Positions 1 to 9,910 of a stretch of DNA of 53,432 nucleotides are shown in pieces. The stretch lies in NCBI RefSeq assembly GCF_900111995.1, contig NZ_FOKF01000032.1:1-53432 (forward strand). Direction: 5' to 3'. A program made the translations under genes and the position numbers. Positions within the stretch are counted from its first letter, which is position 1. Every line of letters begins with the position of its first letter. The notes beneath the pieces were generated by a model, which was not told where the DNA came from, did no database searches, and saw only the letters and a list, made by a program, of their open reading frames with translations. Source of the DNA: Collimonas sp. OK607 (GTDB taxonomy: Bacteria > Pseudomonadota > Gammaproteobacteria > Burkholderiales > Burkholderiaceae_D).

Positions 1-1
1 A

Positions 2-898
<897 letters not shown>

Positions 899-903
899 TA
901 TAT

Positions 904-1455
904 ATGCTGACGATCCCGCAAATTTGCGAACTGTTCGATCGCGGCGGCCACGAGATGTATAGCGGCGAGCCGGTCAACCAGTTGCAGCACGCGCTGCAAT
1001 CGGCCACCCTGGCAGAACAGGCCGGCGCTGAGCCGGAGCTGGTTTGCGCAGCGTTGTTGCACGATCTCGGACACCTGTTGAATCCGCAAGGCGAGACGCC
1101 ATCGGCACGCGGCGTCGACGATACCCATCAATATTTCGCGATACCGTATCTGCGCGGTTTGTTCAGCCCCGCGGTGCTGGAGCCGATTCGTTTACACGTC
1201 GACGCCAAGCGCTATTTATGCGCCACGGATAGCGCTTATTGGGCGCGCTTGTCAGAGGATTCCAAGCGTAGCCTGGAACTGCAAGGTGGCGTTTTTTCCG
1301 ACGCCGATGCGGCGAAATTCATTGCCCGCCCTTATGCCGCGGATGCGGTCAGCCTGAGGCTGTGGGATGACCAGGCTAAGGTGGAAGGAATGGCGACTCC
1401 CGATTTGCAGCATTTCTCAAAAATGATGTCTGCCTGTGCTTTAGTCACTGCTTAG
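904..1455 (+). CDS. PhnZ-like HD-domain phosphonate oxygenase (HDIG family)
   Basis: A 183-residue HD-domain protein of the family linked to phosphonate operons. The characterised member, PhnZ, uses a mixed-valence di-iron centre to cleave 2-amino-1-hydroxyethylphosphonate into glycine and phosphate. The ligand pattern is visible: H29, H53-D54 within LLHDLGH, H75, H98 and an aspartate at 155/156 in LWDDQ. The spacing matches PhnZ. The HVDAKRYL segment (98-105) is also typical of PhnZ rather than of signalling HD proteins. The ATG at 904 lies 5 bases after the phnA stop with no clear Shine-Dalgarno, suggesting translational coupling. No PhnY hydroxylase is visible; it could lie upstream of the window. 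Substrate is inferred. Confidence 0.8.
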   Translation: MLTIPQICELFDRGGHEMYSGEPVNQLQHALQSATLAEQAGAEPELVCAALLHDLGHLLNPQGETPSARGVDDTHQYFAIPYLRGLFSPAVLEPIRLHVDAKRYLCATDSAYWARLSEDSKRSLELQGGVFSDADAAKFIARPYAADAVSLRLWDDQAKVEGMATPDLQHFSKMMSACALVTA

Positions 1456-1493
1456 TTGCCGACCAATCATTACTTACCTGGAATAGATATCGT

Positions 1494-2882
1494 ATGCGCC
1501 CATTCTGGCTGGAAGATGCACTATCCGGCGACGGTGAGTTAGCCCCGGCGCTGCAAGGCCAGCAAAAGGCAGACGTCGGCATTGTCGGCGGCGGCTTTAC
1601 CGGTTTGTGGACTGCCATCCAGCTCAAGCAGCAAAACCCGGCGCTAGACATTGCCATCATCGAAAGCGATCTGTGCGGCGCCGGCGCCAGCGGCCGCAAC
1701 GGTGGCTGCCTGCTGACCTGGGCCACAAAATTCTTTACCCTGCGCCGTTTGTTCGGCGAAGCCGAAGCGGTACGTCTGGTCAAGGCCTCTGAAGCGGTAG
1801 TCGATCACATCGGCAATTTCTGCCGCGATCACAAGATCGACGCCGAATTCCGTCAAGACGGCACTTTGTATACGGCCACCGCCAAGGCGCAACTGGGCGT
1901 CTTGGATCCTGTGCTGGAAGAGTTACAACGGCAAGGCATCAGCTCCTACCATGCGCTGCCAGATGCCGAAGTACAACGTCGTTCCGGCTCGACGCGCAAT
2001 CTTGCCGGCGTGTTCTCGCCGATGGCGGCGACTGTGCATCCAGGAAAACTGGTGCGCGGCTTGCGCCGTGTGGCGCTGCAGATGGGAATACGGATTTACG
2101 AAAGAACGCCGATGCTGTCGTTCACGCCCGGCGCCACGGTCACGCTGCAAACACCGGCCGGCAGCCTGCAGGTCGACAAGATGGTGTTGGCCATCAACGC
2201 CTGGATGGCCAGCCGCTTCCCACAATTCGAACGTACCCTGGCGGTAGTCTCCAGCGATATGGTGATCACTGAAAAATGTCCTGAACTATTACAGAGCATC
2301 GGTCTGACAGACGGCGTATCGGTACTCGATTCGCGCACTTTCGTCTTCTATTACCGCACTACCCAAGACGGCCGCCTGATGCTGGGCAAGGGCGGCAACA
2401 CCTTCGCCTGGCGCGGTCGCATCCTGCCGGTATTCGATCAGCGCTCACCCTATGAGCAACAGCTCAAGCGCAGCCTGCACGAATTTTTCCCGGCGCTGGC
2501 CGAGGTGCCGATCACCGCCAGCTGGAACGGCCCTTCAGATCGTTCGGTAACCGGTTTCCCATTCTTCGGGCGGCTCAACGACATGCCGAATGTGTTTTAC
2601 GGCTTTGGCTATTCCGGCAATGGCGTCGGCCCCAGCTACATGGGCGGGCAATTATTGTCGTCGCTGGTGCTGGGCATCGACAATGCTTGGAGCCGCAGCC
2701 CGCTGGCCGCCGGCCCGCGCGGTCAGTTCCCGCCGGAGCCGTTGCGTTACATCGGTTCGCTGGTAGTGCGCGATGCGATCCGGCGTAAGGAACTGGCGGA
2801 AGACCAGGACCGCAAACCGTGGTTGCTGGACCAGATGCTGAGCAAGTTGGCCAACGCCGCGGGTAAGGCTGACAAGGCTTAG
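1494..2882 (+). CDS. FAD-dependent amine oxidoreductase (DAO family), phosphonate cluster
   Basis: A 462-residue flavoprotein of the D-amino-acid oxidase/glycine oxidase superfamily. The ADP-binding Rossmann motif GGGFTG is at residues 32-37, followed by an acidic residue at the end of beta-2 (IIES) and the GASGRNGG segment common to GlpD/PuuB-like oxidases. The C-terminal FYGFGYSGNGVG segment is the second FAD-contact region. It sits 38 bases after the PhnZ-like gene on the same strand. FAD oxidases recur in phosphonate clusters, where they act on 2-aminoethylphosphonate or its N-methyl derivative to give phosphonoacetaldehyde; that is the most likely role here. A gamma-glutamylputrescine oxidase-like role is the main alternative, since the sequence resembles PuuB and a polyamine transporter lies 8 kb away. 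Length is normal. Confidence 0.75.
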   Translation: MRPFWLEDALSGDGELAPALQGQQKADVGIVGGGFTGLWTAIQLKQQNPALDIAIIESDLCGAGASGRNGGCLLTWATKFFTLRRLFGEAEAVRLVKASEAVVDHIGNFCRDHKIDAEFRQDGTLYTATAKAQLGVLDPVLEELQRQGISSYHALPDAEVQRRSGSTRNLAGVFSPMAATVHPGKLVRGLRRVALQMGIRIYERTPMLSFTPGATVTLQTPAGSLQVDKMVLAINAWMASRFPQFERTLAVVSSDMVITEKCPELLQSIGLTDGVSVLDSRTFVFYYRTTQDGRLMLGKGGNTFAWRGRILPVFDQRSPYEQQLKRSLHEFFPALAEVPITASWNGPSDRSVTGFPFFGRLNDMPNVFYGFGYSGNGVGPSYMGGQLLSSLVLGIDNAWSRSPLAAGPRGQFPPEPLRYIGSLVVRDAIRRKELAEDQDRKPWLLDQMLSKLANAAGKADKA

Positions 2883-2945
2883 TTGTTTTTCCGCCATGTA
2901 AGGTTGGTCATGCCGGTGGTAAATCACCCATAGATTATTTGGCAA

Positions 2946-2976
2946 GCCAAGCAACCCTTGGCGGGACTTGTATAAT
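2946..2976 (+). promoter_or_regulatory. Promoter-like sequence with palindrome, upstream of the ubiE leader
   Basis: A perfect -10 hexamer TATAAT lies at 2971-2976. The region where a -35 box would sit has no good match but is occupied by a perfect inverted repeat, GCCAAG-CAACC-CTTGGC (2946-2962). A weak -35 with an overlapping palindrome is what an activator-dependent or repressed promoter would look like. It is the only promoter-like sequence seen between the phosphonate operon and ubiE, but the group II intron now separates it from ubiE by about 3 kb. The function is inferred from sequence alone. Confidence 0.4.
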
Positions 2977-2986
2977 GTAAGTCTGC

Positions 2987-4141
2987 GTGCGACACGTGTG
3001 TCGCGATCTGCCGCTAACACGGCAAATAGTAGAACCAAAAGTGGCTCCGGCCACTCTGCAAAGATCTCCCCCGCCATTGAGGGTAAGTCTCTGATTTATT
3101 TGAAAATTATTGGAATTTTCGAGAAAAATAGAACAGAGCTGTACTCATCACATACCCAAGTTGCGTCCAACGTAATCAGGGTATTTCAATCAGACATGAT
3201 GCTCCAAAAGGTTGTCACGGAAATCGAAAGTCACCAGTTGGATCGGCGATTTATCGGTCTTCAAAGGCAATTTCAGTCTACAAGACGTGCAAAGTGTCGC
3301 CTCCACGCAACAAAATTCAAGCTGTTACAAAAATAATTTTGAAACGGAGGTCGTCTCTTACCGGAGATGCTCTGAGGCGAGCCGTTGGCTCGGCGGGAAG
3401 AAAGCAAACAAAGATCGCGAGAAGTTCTGCGATGCCTTGTCGTACCCGTTATCCGTAATCTGGATGACGGTGCTGCGACCAGGTGCACGACCACCTGTTT
3501 CCTATTCGGACATGCGTTGCTGGTGACGGCAGGGTGTGAAGCTCCGAAGACAATGTACCCCCGCTTTGGCGGTGCTCTCTTTACGCGAGTGAACGAGCAG
3601 AGACTGCCAGCAGCACGGCGGTTGAGGGGCTGGAAATGCTGCATGGGTAACACATGTGAACTGACGTTTGAACCCCCGTAAACATTGAAAGGCTGAAGCT
3701 GCTATGGCCTTACCCAAAACGGGATGTGGTTGGTTATCTCTGTGCAGGCTAGGGATACGTCGTCATTAAACCACTGGGGGAGAGTCGGACCCTAAACAGT
3801 TGTTACGGCAGAGGACCGCCGTGTCGGTGTCGCAGGAAACGTGGTAAGCCTCATGCACCGCCTTCAGGTCATCGAAGGCAAGCAAACCGCAAGGGGAGCC
3901 CATGGTGGAGGAGGTATGGGAATATGGAAAAAGCGAATGCCGGTTTGTAATGAACTGGATAGGGATTCAAAATTTGTCCTGACTCGAAAGAGTGCAGACT
4001 TCCATACGGTGAAACAGTCATAAAGCAATTTGAATCGACTTAAGTAGCGTGTAATTTATCAACGCCCCGAAGGGATGTAGTTTGTCCCTTCGGGGCCAAG
4101 CTGCGTCCTCGGCGGGCATTATTACTACTCCGAGGAACAGC
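2987..4141 (+). other. Intron 5' region (domains I-III), no gene
   Basis: About 1.15 kb precedes the intron protein gene. Domains I-III of a bacterial group II intron usually take 500-700 bases, so this part is long. Bases roughly 3090-3340 are AT-rich and look different from the GC-rich, stem-rich sequence after 3350. Possible explanations are an extra insertion, a wrong 5' boundary, or host leader sequence before the true intron start. Small reading frames here lack ribosome sites and family similarity and are not called. The octamer GCAGACTT at 3994-4001 is complementary to the 8 bases before GTGCG (2979-2986), but its location is too far 3' for a normal EBS1. Confidence 0.5.
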
Positions 4142-5857
4142 ATGAAAGAAATCCATGGCAACGAAATGGGTTCTGCGTCTTCGCACGTCCCAACGGACTG
4201 GGCTTCCATTGATTGGAAGCGCGTTCAGAAACACGTGAGAGTCATACAGATCCGCTTAGTGAAGGCAACACAGGTTGGTGACTGGCGTCGGGTGAAAGCT
4301 CTGCAAAGGTGGCTGACCCACTCGTTTAGCGCGCAAGCGTTGGCAGTTAAACGGGTGACCCAAAATCAAGGCAAAAGAACGGCAGGTGTGGACCGCGAAT
4401 TATGGAACACGCCGTTGCAGAAATACGATGCAATTGCTACGTTGAAAAAGCAGCGGTATCGACCCTTGCCACTACGGAGGGTTTATATTCCAAAATCGAA
4501 TGGGAAAATGCGCCCTCTGGGCATTCCCACCATGAAGGATCGGGCCATGCAAGCCCTGTATTTGCTTGCACTGGATCCGGTTTTGGAAGCGGTCAGCGAT
4601 CCGAACTCGTATGGGTTTCGGAAAAATCGCTGCACCGCCGACGCGATGTCGCAAATATTTATTCTGACAAGCCGGAAGGTCTCGGCCAGATGGGTACTAG
4701 ATGCGGATATCGAGGGTTTCTTCGACAACATTAATCATGACTGGATACTCGACAACATTTGTATGGACAAGTCGATCCTTCGGAAGTGGTTGAAATCCGG
4801 GGTAGTTGACCGGCAGCAGTTGCTCGCCACCACAGCAGGTACGCCGCAAGGGGGCATCATTAGCCCCGGATTAGCGAATTGGACGCTGAATGGCTTGGAA
4901 ACTGAACTTCGCCAGTATCTTGGAAAGAAATTTGGTATCACCAAAGCCGAGAAACTGAAGGTTGCTGTTGTACGGTACGCGGATGATTTTGTCATTACGG
5001 GAGCTTCAAAAGAGATCCTGGAAAACGACGTCAGGCCGTGGGTGGAAACATTCCTGGCAACAAGGGGATTGCGACTATCTGCGGCCAAGACCAAGGTCGT
5101 ACACATCAATGACGGTTTCGATTTTCTGGGGTGGAACTTTCGGAAATATTCTCGCAAGAAATCCGAGGTACTACTGATTAAGCCTAGTAAGAAAAACGTG
5201 AAAACGTTTTATGAAAAGCTCAGAAATATCATCAACGACAATCTCGGCGTTAAGCAGGAAAATCTGATTCGCCTGCTCAACCCAATGCTACGGGGCTGGT
5301 CGCAGTATCACAGCCCCGTGGTTGCTAAAGAAGCGTTCACGCGCATGGACTGGTTGCTGTTTCACCGGCTCATGCGCTGGGCGAAACGTCGTCATCCAAC
5401 GAAGAGCGCAGACTGGATTCGCCAGAAGTATTGGCGGTCAATCGGCAATCGGGCGTGGGTGTTTGCCGTAGACATTATCAATGCCAAAGGCAAAAAGGAT
5501 GTGATGGAACTGTACTCGCTCGCGAGTACAGTCATCGATTATCACAAGAAAATCAAGGGGGCATACAACCCCTATGATCCGAAGTGCGAAATGTACGGTG
5601 AGACTCTTCGTCAGGAACGCATGGTGAATGCCATGCGATACCGAACCGAGTGGGTTAAAATGTACGTAGACCAACGAGGCTTGTGTGCGTTGTGTGGGCA
5701 CGAGATGGACATGGACACCGGATGGCATGACCACCACATCGAATATCGTGTGGATGGAGGTTCCGATGCTCTTGGAAATCGCGTGCTACTGCATCCGAAT
5801 TGCCATACGCAAGTGCATAGCCTTGCTTTGAAAGTTGTGAAACCGGTTCCTGCATAG
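4142..5857 (+). CDS. ltrA: Group II intron reverse transcriptase/maturase with HNH endonuclease
   Basis: The intron-encoded protein (571 residues) assists splicing and carries out target-primed retrohoming. Domains in order: N-terminal RT-0/RT-1 (about 40-130), fingers and palm with the intact catalytic motif YADD at residues 279-282, maturase domain X (about 370-450), and a C-terminal HNH nuclease (about 515-565) showing a CxxC pair, a DHH, a CH pair and a final H. The ATG at 4142 is chosen because it follows AGGAA, whereas the frame extends upstream only to a TTG at 4082 with no ribosome site. There is no frameshift or stop. It resembles chloroplast-like or bacterial lineages with the HNH domain; the exact class was not determined. 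Confidence 0.93.
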   Translation: MKEIHGNEMGSASSHVPTDWASIDWKRVQKHVRVIQIRLVKATQVGDWRRVKALQRWLTHSFSAQALAVKRVTQNQGKRTAGVDRELWNTPLQKYDAIATLKKQRYRPLPLRRVYIPKSNGKMRPLGIPTMKDRAMQALYLLALDPVLEAVSDPNSYGFRKNRCTADAMSQIFILTSRKVSARWVLDADIEGFFDNINHDWILDNICMDKSILRKWLKSGVVDRQQLLATTAGTPQGGIISPGLANWTLNGLETELRQYLGKKFGITKAEKLKVAVVRYADDFVITGASKEILENDVRPWVETFLATRGLRLSAAKTKVVHINDGFDFLGWNFRKYSRKKSEVLLIKPSKKNVKTFYEKLRNIINDNLGVKQENLIRLLNPMLRGWSQYHSPVVAKEAFTRMDWLLFHRLMRWAKRRHPTKSADWIRQKYWRSIGNRAWVFAVDIINAKGKKDVMELYSLASTVIDYHKKIKGAYNPYDPKCEMYGETLRQERMVNAMRYRTEWVKMYVDQRGLCALCGHEMDMDTGWHDHHIEYRVDGGSDALGNRVLLHPNCHTQVHSLALKVVKPVPA

Positions 5858-5874
5858 GAACTTTTGTTCTGCTT

Positions 5875-5951
5875 GAGCCGTGTGCGATGAAAGTCGCACG
5901 CACGGTTCTTAGGGGGGAGGGATTCCGGTAACGGGTCCTTCCTACCCTCCC
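5875..5951 (+). ncRNA. Group II intron domains V and VI
   Basis: Domain V is the 34-base hairpin at 5875-5908. Its lower stem pairs GAGCCGTG with CACGGTTC, there is a two-base CG bulge, and its upper stem TGCGAT/GTCGCA is capped by a GAAA tetraloop. The catalytic AGC triad is present at 5876-5878. Domain VI follows (about 5912-5948) with a GTAA tetraloop and a single unpaired A at 5944 on its 3' strand, the expected lariat branch point. The structure is canonical, which supports a catalytically competent intron. Confidence 0.85.
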
Positions 5952-5967
5952 AAATAAGCTTGCCACC

Positions 5968-6702
5968 ATGACCAACACCACGCATTTCGGTTACAAAACC
6001 GTCTCCGAGGACGATAAAGTCCACAAAGTTGCCGAAGTTTTCCACTCGGTTGCTCCCAAATACGATGTCATGAACGATTTGATGTCGGCTGGTTTGCATC
6101 GGGTCTGGAAAATTTTCACCATAGCCCAGGCGGCGATCCGTCCCGGCTTCAAAGTGCTGGATATTGCCGGCGGCACCGGCGATCTGGCCAAGGCTTTCGC
6201 CAAGCGCGCGGGGCCTACCGGCGAAGTCTGGCTGACCGATATCAACGAGTCCATGCTGCGCGTCGGCCGCGACCGTCTCTTGAATACCGGCCTGTCCACC
6301 CCCACCTTACTCTGCGATGCCGAGAAGTTGCCGTTTCCGGATAACTATTTCGACCGGGTATCGGTGGCATTCGGTTTGCGCAACATGACGCACAAGGATG
6401 CAGCGCTGGCAGAAATGCGGCGCGTCTTGAAGCCGGGCGGCAAGTTGCTGGTGTTGGAGTTTTCGAAAGTCTGGGAACCGCTGAAAAAACCTTACGACGT
6501 CTACTCGTTTTCCGTATTACCGTGGCTGGGCAAGAAAATTGCCAATGATTCTGAAAGCTACCGTTACCTCGCCGAGTCGATCCGCATGCATCCCGATCAG
6601 GACACACTGAAGCAGATGATGACGGATGCCGGTCTGGCGCGGGTTGAGTATTTCAATTTAACTGCCGGCGTGGCGGCCTTGCATACCGGCATAAAACTGT
6701 AG
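5968..6702 (+). CDS. ubiE: Ubiquinone/menaquinone C-methyltransferase UbiE
   Basis: A 244-residue class I SAM-dependent methyltransferase that adds the C-methyl group to the quinone ring of demethylmenaquinone or 2-polyprenyl-6-methoxy-1,4-benzoquinol. The SAM motif I is [11 protein letters not shown] (about residues 60-70), and the UbiE signature regions FGYKTV near the N-terminus and AFGLRNM near residue 127 are intact. Length is normal. The ATG at 5968 has no good Shine-Dalgarno; the only purine-rich sequence nearby lies inside intron domain VI. Splicing would join the start codon to the leader near 2986. It begins a quinone-related block with a Tim44-domain gene, ubiJ and ubiB. Confidence 0.96.
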   Translation: MTNTTHFGYKTVSEDDKVHKVAEVFHSVAPKYDVMNDLMSAGLHRVWKIFTIAQAAIRPGFKVLDIAGGTGDLAKAFAKRAGPTGEVWLTDINESMLRVGRDRLLNTGLSTPTLLCDAEKLPFPDNYFDRVSVAFGLRNMTHKDAALAEMRRVLKPGGKLLVLEFSKVWEPLKKPYDVYSFSVLPWLGKKIANDSESYRYLAESIRMHPDQDTLKQMMTDAGLARVEYFNLTAGVAALHTGIKL

Positions 6703-6710
6703 GAGCTCGC

Positions 6711-7649
6711 ATGAAGAGATTTTTACTGGTGCTGCTGATGGTAGCAAGCACTTTGTCGTTAACAATATCGAATGCCGATGCGCGTCGCCTGGGTGGCGGC
6801 GGTTCGTTCGGCAAACAGTCGTCCGGGATTTCGCGCCAGGCGCCAAGCCAGCCGACGCAGAATTTCGGCAATACGAACCAGGCCAAACCGGCAGCACCTG
6901 CTGCTACCCCGCAATCGGTCCCGCCTAAACCGGCCAGCCCTTGGAAGGGTATCCTGGGCGGCGCTTTGCTGGGTCTCGGCCTGGGAGCGTTGATGTCGCA
7001 CTTCGGCATGGGCGGCGCATTCGGTTCTTTCCTGATGATTGCTCTGCTGGCAGTCGCCGTAATTTTTGTTGTGCGACTGGTAATGCGAAGGGCCAGCAAT
7101 ACACCCGCACCTGCTGCCTATTCCGGTGCAAATTCACCTGCCGCCAGTTTCGACAGCAGCTCGCCCGGCTTTACGCCTGAAATCGGTTCCCGCATCAATT
7201 CCGGCCCTTCGTTCCAGCCTTCCGCATTGCAGGCGGATTCGGCCGCGGCTGGCCACAGCGCACCGTGGGGCATTCCCGCCGATTTCGACGTGCCTGGTTT
7301 CGTGCGTAGCGCCAAGACTTACTTCATTCGCCTGCAAGCCGCCTGGGATAAGGCAGATATCAACGACATCCGCGAATTCACCACGCCGGAAATGTTCGGT
7401 GAACTGCGCCTGCAATTGCAAGAGCGCGGCGCATCGCCCAACAATACCGATGTGGTGCAGCTGGACGGCGAGTTGATGGGCATAGAAACCGTCGGCAACG
7501 ACTATCTGGCCAGCGTCAAATTCACCGGCTTGATCAAGGAGGTGCCGGAAGCATCGGCGGAACCGTTCACCGAAGTCTGGAACCTGTCCAAGCCGCAATC
7601 GGGGCAGGGCGGCTGGGTTTTGGCCGGGATTCAGCAGGTCAATGCCTAA
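6711..7649 (+). CDS. Tim44-domain membrane protein
   Basis: A 312-residue exported or membrane protein. Residues 1-25 form a signal peptide/anchor (MKRFLLVLLMVASTLSL...ADA). They are followed by a Gly/Pro/Gln-rich linker, a glycine-rich hydrophobic segment at about 83-127 that can span the membrane once or twice, a Ser/Ala-rich linker, and a C-terminal Tim44-like domain (about 190-310) of the kind also found in MRPL45. In the Tim44 family this domain binds membranes or proteins; the bacterial role is unknown. It lies 8 bases after ubiE with an AGGAG ribosome site overlapping the gap, so it is co-transcribed with ubiE. A strong terminator follows. Confidence 0.85.
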   Translation: MKRFLLVLLMVASTLSLTISNADARRLGGGGSFGKQSSGISRQAPSQPTQNFGNTNQAKPAAPAATPQSVPPKPASPWKGILGGALLGLGLGALMSHFGMGGAFGSFLMIALLAVAVIFVVRLVMRRASNTPAPAAYSGANSPAASFDSSSPGFTPEIGSRINSGPSFQPSALQADSAAAGHSAPWGIPADFDVPGFVRSAKTYFIRLQAAWDKADINDIREFTTPEMFGELRLQLQERGASPNNTDVVQLDGELMGIETVGNDYLASVKFTGLIKEVPEASAEPFTEVWNLSKPQSGQGGWVLAGIQQVNA

Positions 7650-7709
7650 GAGTGCATAAATGCTAAGGTTGTAAGCGGGCTTTAGGCCTGACAAACTGAT
7701 AAACTTGGG

Positions 7710-7743
7710 ACCGCCCGTGAATAGTCACGGGCGGTTTTGCTTT
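7710..7743 (+). terminator. Intrinsic terminator after the Tim44-domain gene
   Basis: The perfect stem CCGCCCGTGA/TCACGGGCGG (7711-7720 with 7725-7734) has a 4-base loop ATAG and is followed by TTTTGCTTT. It ends the ubiE transcript. It lies only 10 bases before the ubiJ start codon, so ubiJ-ubiB expression must come from read-through or a promoter embedded near here. Confidence 0.85.
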
Positions 7744-7749
7744 CTGACG

Positions 7750-8334
7750 ATGACTCCTCCAATCAATTTCACGCCGATCACCGCCGCCATCAATCATTTG
7801 CTGGCGCAAGAACCGTGGGCGCAGCGCATCCTGGTCTCGCACGCGGATAAAGTCGCCTGCTTCGATGGCGGTGCAGTCAAACTGAGCTGGCAGGTCAGCG
7901 CCGACGGCCTGCTGCAAGCGCCGCCGCCGGATGCGGCCGTGAACGTCACGATTCGCGTCAACCTGGCCGATCTGCCCCTGATTGCGCAGAACCGGGAGCG
8001 CGCCTTTTCCTACGTCAAGATCGATGGCGATGCCGATTTTGCCAACGCCATTTCGCAAGTCAGCCAGGGTTTGCGCTGGGATGCCGAACACGATCTGAGC
8101 AAACTGGTCGGCGATATCGCCGCCGTGCGCATCGTGGCCGGTGGCAATGCGCTGGTTGCCGGCGCCCTGGCTACCCATAAGAAGCTGGCGGAAAACGTCG
8201 CCGAATATTTTCTGGAAGAACAACCGATGTTGGTGCGGCCACAGGCGGTATCCGATTTTACGAATGATGTCACCAGGTTGCGCGACGATCTGGAACGGCT
8301 CGCCAAACGCATCAATAAATTGAAGGCCCCATGA
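7750..8334 (+). CDS. ubiJ: Ubiquinone biosynthesis accessory factor UbiJ (SCP2 domain)
   Basis: A 194-residue protein with an N-terminal SCP2-like lipid-binding domain (about 15-105: [12 protein letters not shown]...), followed by a helical C-terminal region with an [12 protein letters not shown] coiled-coil segment. UbiJ binds quinone intermediates and scaffolds the cytosolic Ubi complex. The ATG at 7750 is chosen because the upstream in-frame TTG at 7705 lies before and across the terminator hairpin. It overlaps ubiB by 4 bases (ATGA at 8331-8334), showing translational coupling, as in other proteobacterial ubiE-ubiJ-ubiB loci. Confidence 0.88.
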   Translation: MTPPINFTPITAAINHLLAQEPWAQRILVSHADKVACFDGGAVKLSWQVSADGLLQAPPPDAAVNVTIRVNLADLPLIAQNRERAFSYVKIDGDADFANAISQVSQGLRWDAEHDLSKLVGDIAAVRIVAGGNALVAGALATHKKLAENVAEYFLEEQPMLVRPQAVSDFTNDVTRLRDDLERLAKRINKLKAP

Positions 8335-9908
8335 TTCTGAAATTTCTGCGACTGTTAAAGATTGCCCGAGTTGCCATACGTTACGGCCTGGACGATATCG
8401 CGATGTCAGGCTTTGATACGCCGCGCATCTCCAAGCTGATCGATACCCTGATTTTCTGGCGCGATATTTCGGCGCCGCGCGGTGAACGTTTGCGCAAGGC
8501 ACTGGAAGAGCTGGGACCGATTTTCGTCAAGTTCGGACAAGTGCTGTCGACCCGGCGCGACTTGCTGCCCGGCGACATGGTCGACGAGCTGTCGCGCCTG
8601 CAGGACCGGGTGCCACCGTTCAGCTCGGATCTGGCGATTGCGCAGATCGAAAAATCATTGAAGGCCCATCCGGATGAGTTGTTCGCAAGCTTCGAGCGTG
8701 AGCCGGTGGCTTCGGCCTCGATTGCGCAGGTGCACTTTGCGACGCTGAAAAACGGCAAGGAGGTAGCGGTCAAGGTGCTGCGTCCCGGCATGAAAAAGTC
8801 GATCGACGAAGACGTGGAGCTGATGCACCTCGCCGCCGGTCTGGTCGAGAGACTGTGGGCTGACGGCCGCCGCCTGAAGGCGCGCGAAGTAGTCGGCGAA
8901 TTCGATAAATACCTGCATGACGAGCTGGACCTGATGCGCGAGGCCGCCAACGGCAGCCAGCTGCGCCGTAACTTTGCCGACTCCCATTTATTGGTGGTGC
9001 CGGAAATGTACTGGGACTATTGTTCATCGTCGGTGATCGTGATGGAGCGCATGCACGGTATCCCGATTTCGCAGCTGGATCGCCTGCGCGATGCCGGCGT
9101 CGATCTCGGCAAGCTATCGCGCGATGGCGTCGAGATTTTTTTCACCCAGGTATTTCGTGACGGTTTTTTTCATGCCGACATGCATCCCGGGAATATCCTG
9201 GTGTCGGTTGCGCCGGCCACCTTCGGCCGTTACATCGCACTTGATTTCGGCATCGTCGGCACGCTCAACGATTTCGACAAAGACTATCTGTCGCAAAATT
9301 TCCTGGCGTTTTTCCAGCGCGATTACAAACGCGTGGCAGAAGCCCATATCGAATCCGGCTGGGCGCCCAAGGAAACCAGGGTCGACGAGTTGGAATCCGC
9401 AGTGCGCGCCTGTTGCGAGCCGATTTTCGACCGGCCGCTGAAGGATATCTCCTTCGGCCAGGTGCTGTTGCGCCTGTTCCAGACTTCACGTCGCTTTAAT
9501 GTCGAGGTGCAGCCGCAATTGGTGCTGCTGCAAAAAACCTTGCTCAACGTTGAAGGTCTGGGTCGCCAACTTGATCCCGAGCTCGATCTGTGGAAAACCG
9601 CCAAGCCGCATCTGGAACGCTGGATGAGCGAGCAAATGGGCTGGCGCGGCCTGATCCAGCAGTTGAAGATCGAAATGCCGCGCTACAGCAAGCTGCTGCC
9701 GCAACTGCCGCGCCTGGCGCATCAGGCGTTGACCCAGGTGGTGGAGCCTATGGTTGAGCAAGGCAACGAAATGATGTGGCGGCTGATTGCAGAACAGCGC
9801 CAGACCAACCGCTTCCTCGGCATGCTGGTGTATGTCGGCGGCGGCTTGGCGGCAGGGGTCCTGTTGACGCTCTTGTATCTGCGCTTCGGACACATGATTG
9901 GGTGGTGA
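8331..9908 (+). CDS. ubiB: Ubiquinone biosynthesis kinase-like protein UbiB
   Basis: A 525-residue ABC1/ADCK atypical kinase-like ATPase needed for aerobic ubiquinone synthesis. The family-defining KxGQ motif is KFGQ at residues 67-70; an alanine-rich nucleotide loop ([10 protein letters not shown]) is near residue 130, with catalytic-core motifs HADMHPGN near 283 and ALDFG near 304. The C-terminus (about 495-520) has a hydrophobic membrane anchor, as in E. coli UbiB. Length is usual. It overlaps ubiJ by 4 bases and is followed after 2 bases by a methyltransferase gene, so all three likely share one transcript. Confidence 0.95.
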   Translation: MILKFLRLLKIARVAIRYGLDDIAMSGFDTPRISKLIDTLIFWRDISAPRGERLRKALEELGPIFVKFGQVLSTRRDLLPGDMVDELSRLQDRVPPFSSDLAIAQIEKSLKAHPDELFASFEREPVASASIAQVHFATLKNGKEVAVKVLRPGMKKSIDEDVELMHLAAGLVERLWADGRRLKAREVVGEFDKYLHDELDLMREAANGSQLRRNFADSHLLVVPEMYWDYCSSSVIVMERMHGIPISQLDRLRDAGVDLGKLSRDGVEIFFTQVFRDGFFHADMHPGNILVSVAPATFGRYIALDFGIVGTLNDFDKDYLSQNFLAFFQRDYKRVAEAHIESGWAPKETRVDELESAVRACCEPIFDRPLKDISFGQVLLRLFQTSRRFNVEVQPQLVLLQKTLLNVEGLGRQLDPELDLWKTAKPHLERWMSEQMGWRGLIQQLKIEMPRYSKLLPQLPRLAHQALTQVVEPMVEQGNEMMWRLIAEQRQTNRFLGMLVYVGGGLAAGVLLTLLYLRFGHMIGW

Positions 9909-9910
9909 GT

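Larger units (their letters stand above)
2987..5951 (+). mobile_element. Group II intron with intact RT/maturase/HNH gene
   Basis: A retroelement of nearly 3 kb with a complete reverse transcriptase-maturase gene (4142-5857) and a well-formed domain V/VI at the 3' end (5875-5951). It sits between genes, on the same strand as ubiE, ending about 16 bases before the ubiE ATG. The 5' boundary is uncertain: GTGCG at 2987 fits the GUGYG consensus and follows the -10-like sequence, but GTGTG at 2996 and 3534 are alternatives. The 3' boundary is placed at 5951 from the branch-point bulge (A5944) and could be 5948-5955. Both protein and catalytic RNA look undamaged, so it may still splice and move. 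Confidence 0.85.

Noticed and set aside
2968-3681. Several small frames before the intron protein gene
   Set aside because: No ribosome site or similarity; they lie in the presumed ribozyme RNA.
3994-4001. Octamer complementary to the sequence before GTGCG, as EBS1
   Set aside because: It lies only about 140 bases before the intron protein gene, too far 3' for domain I; chance occurrence is possible.
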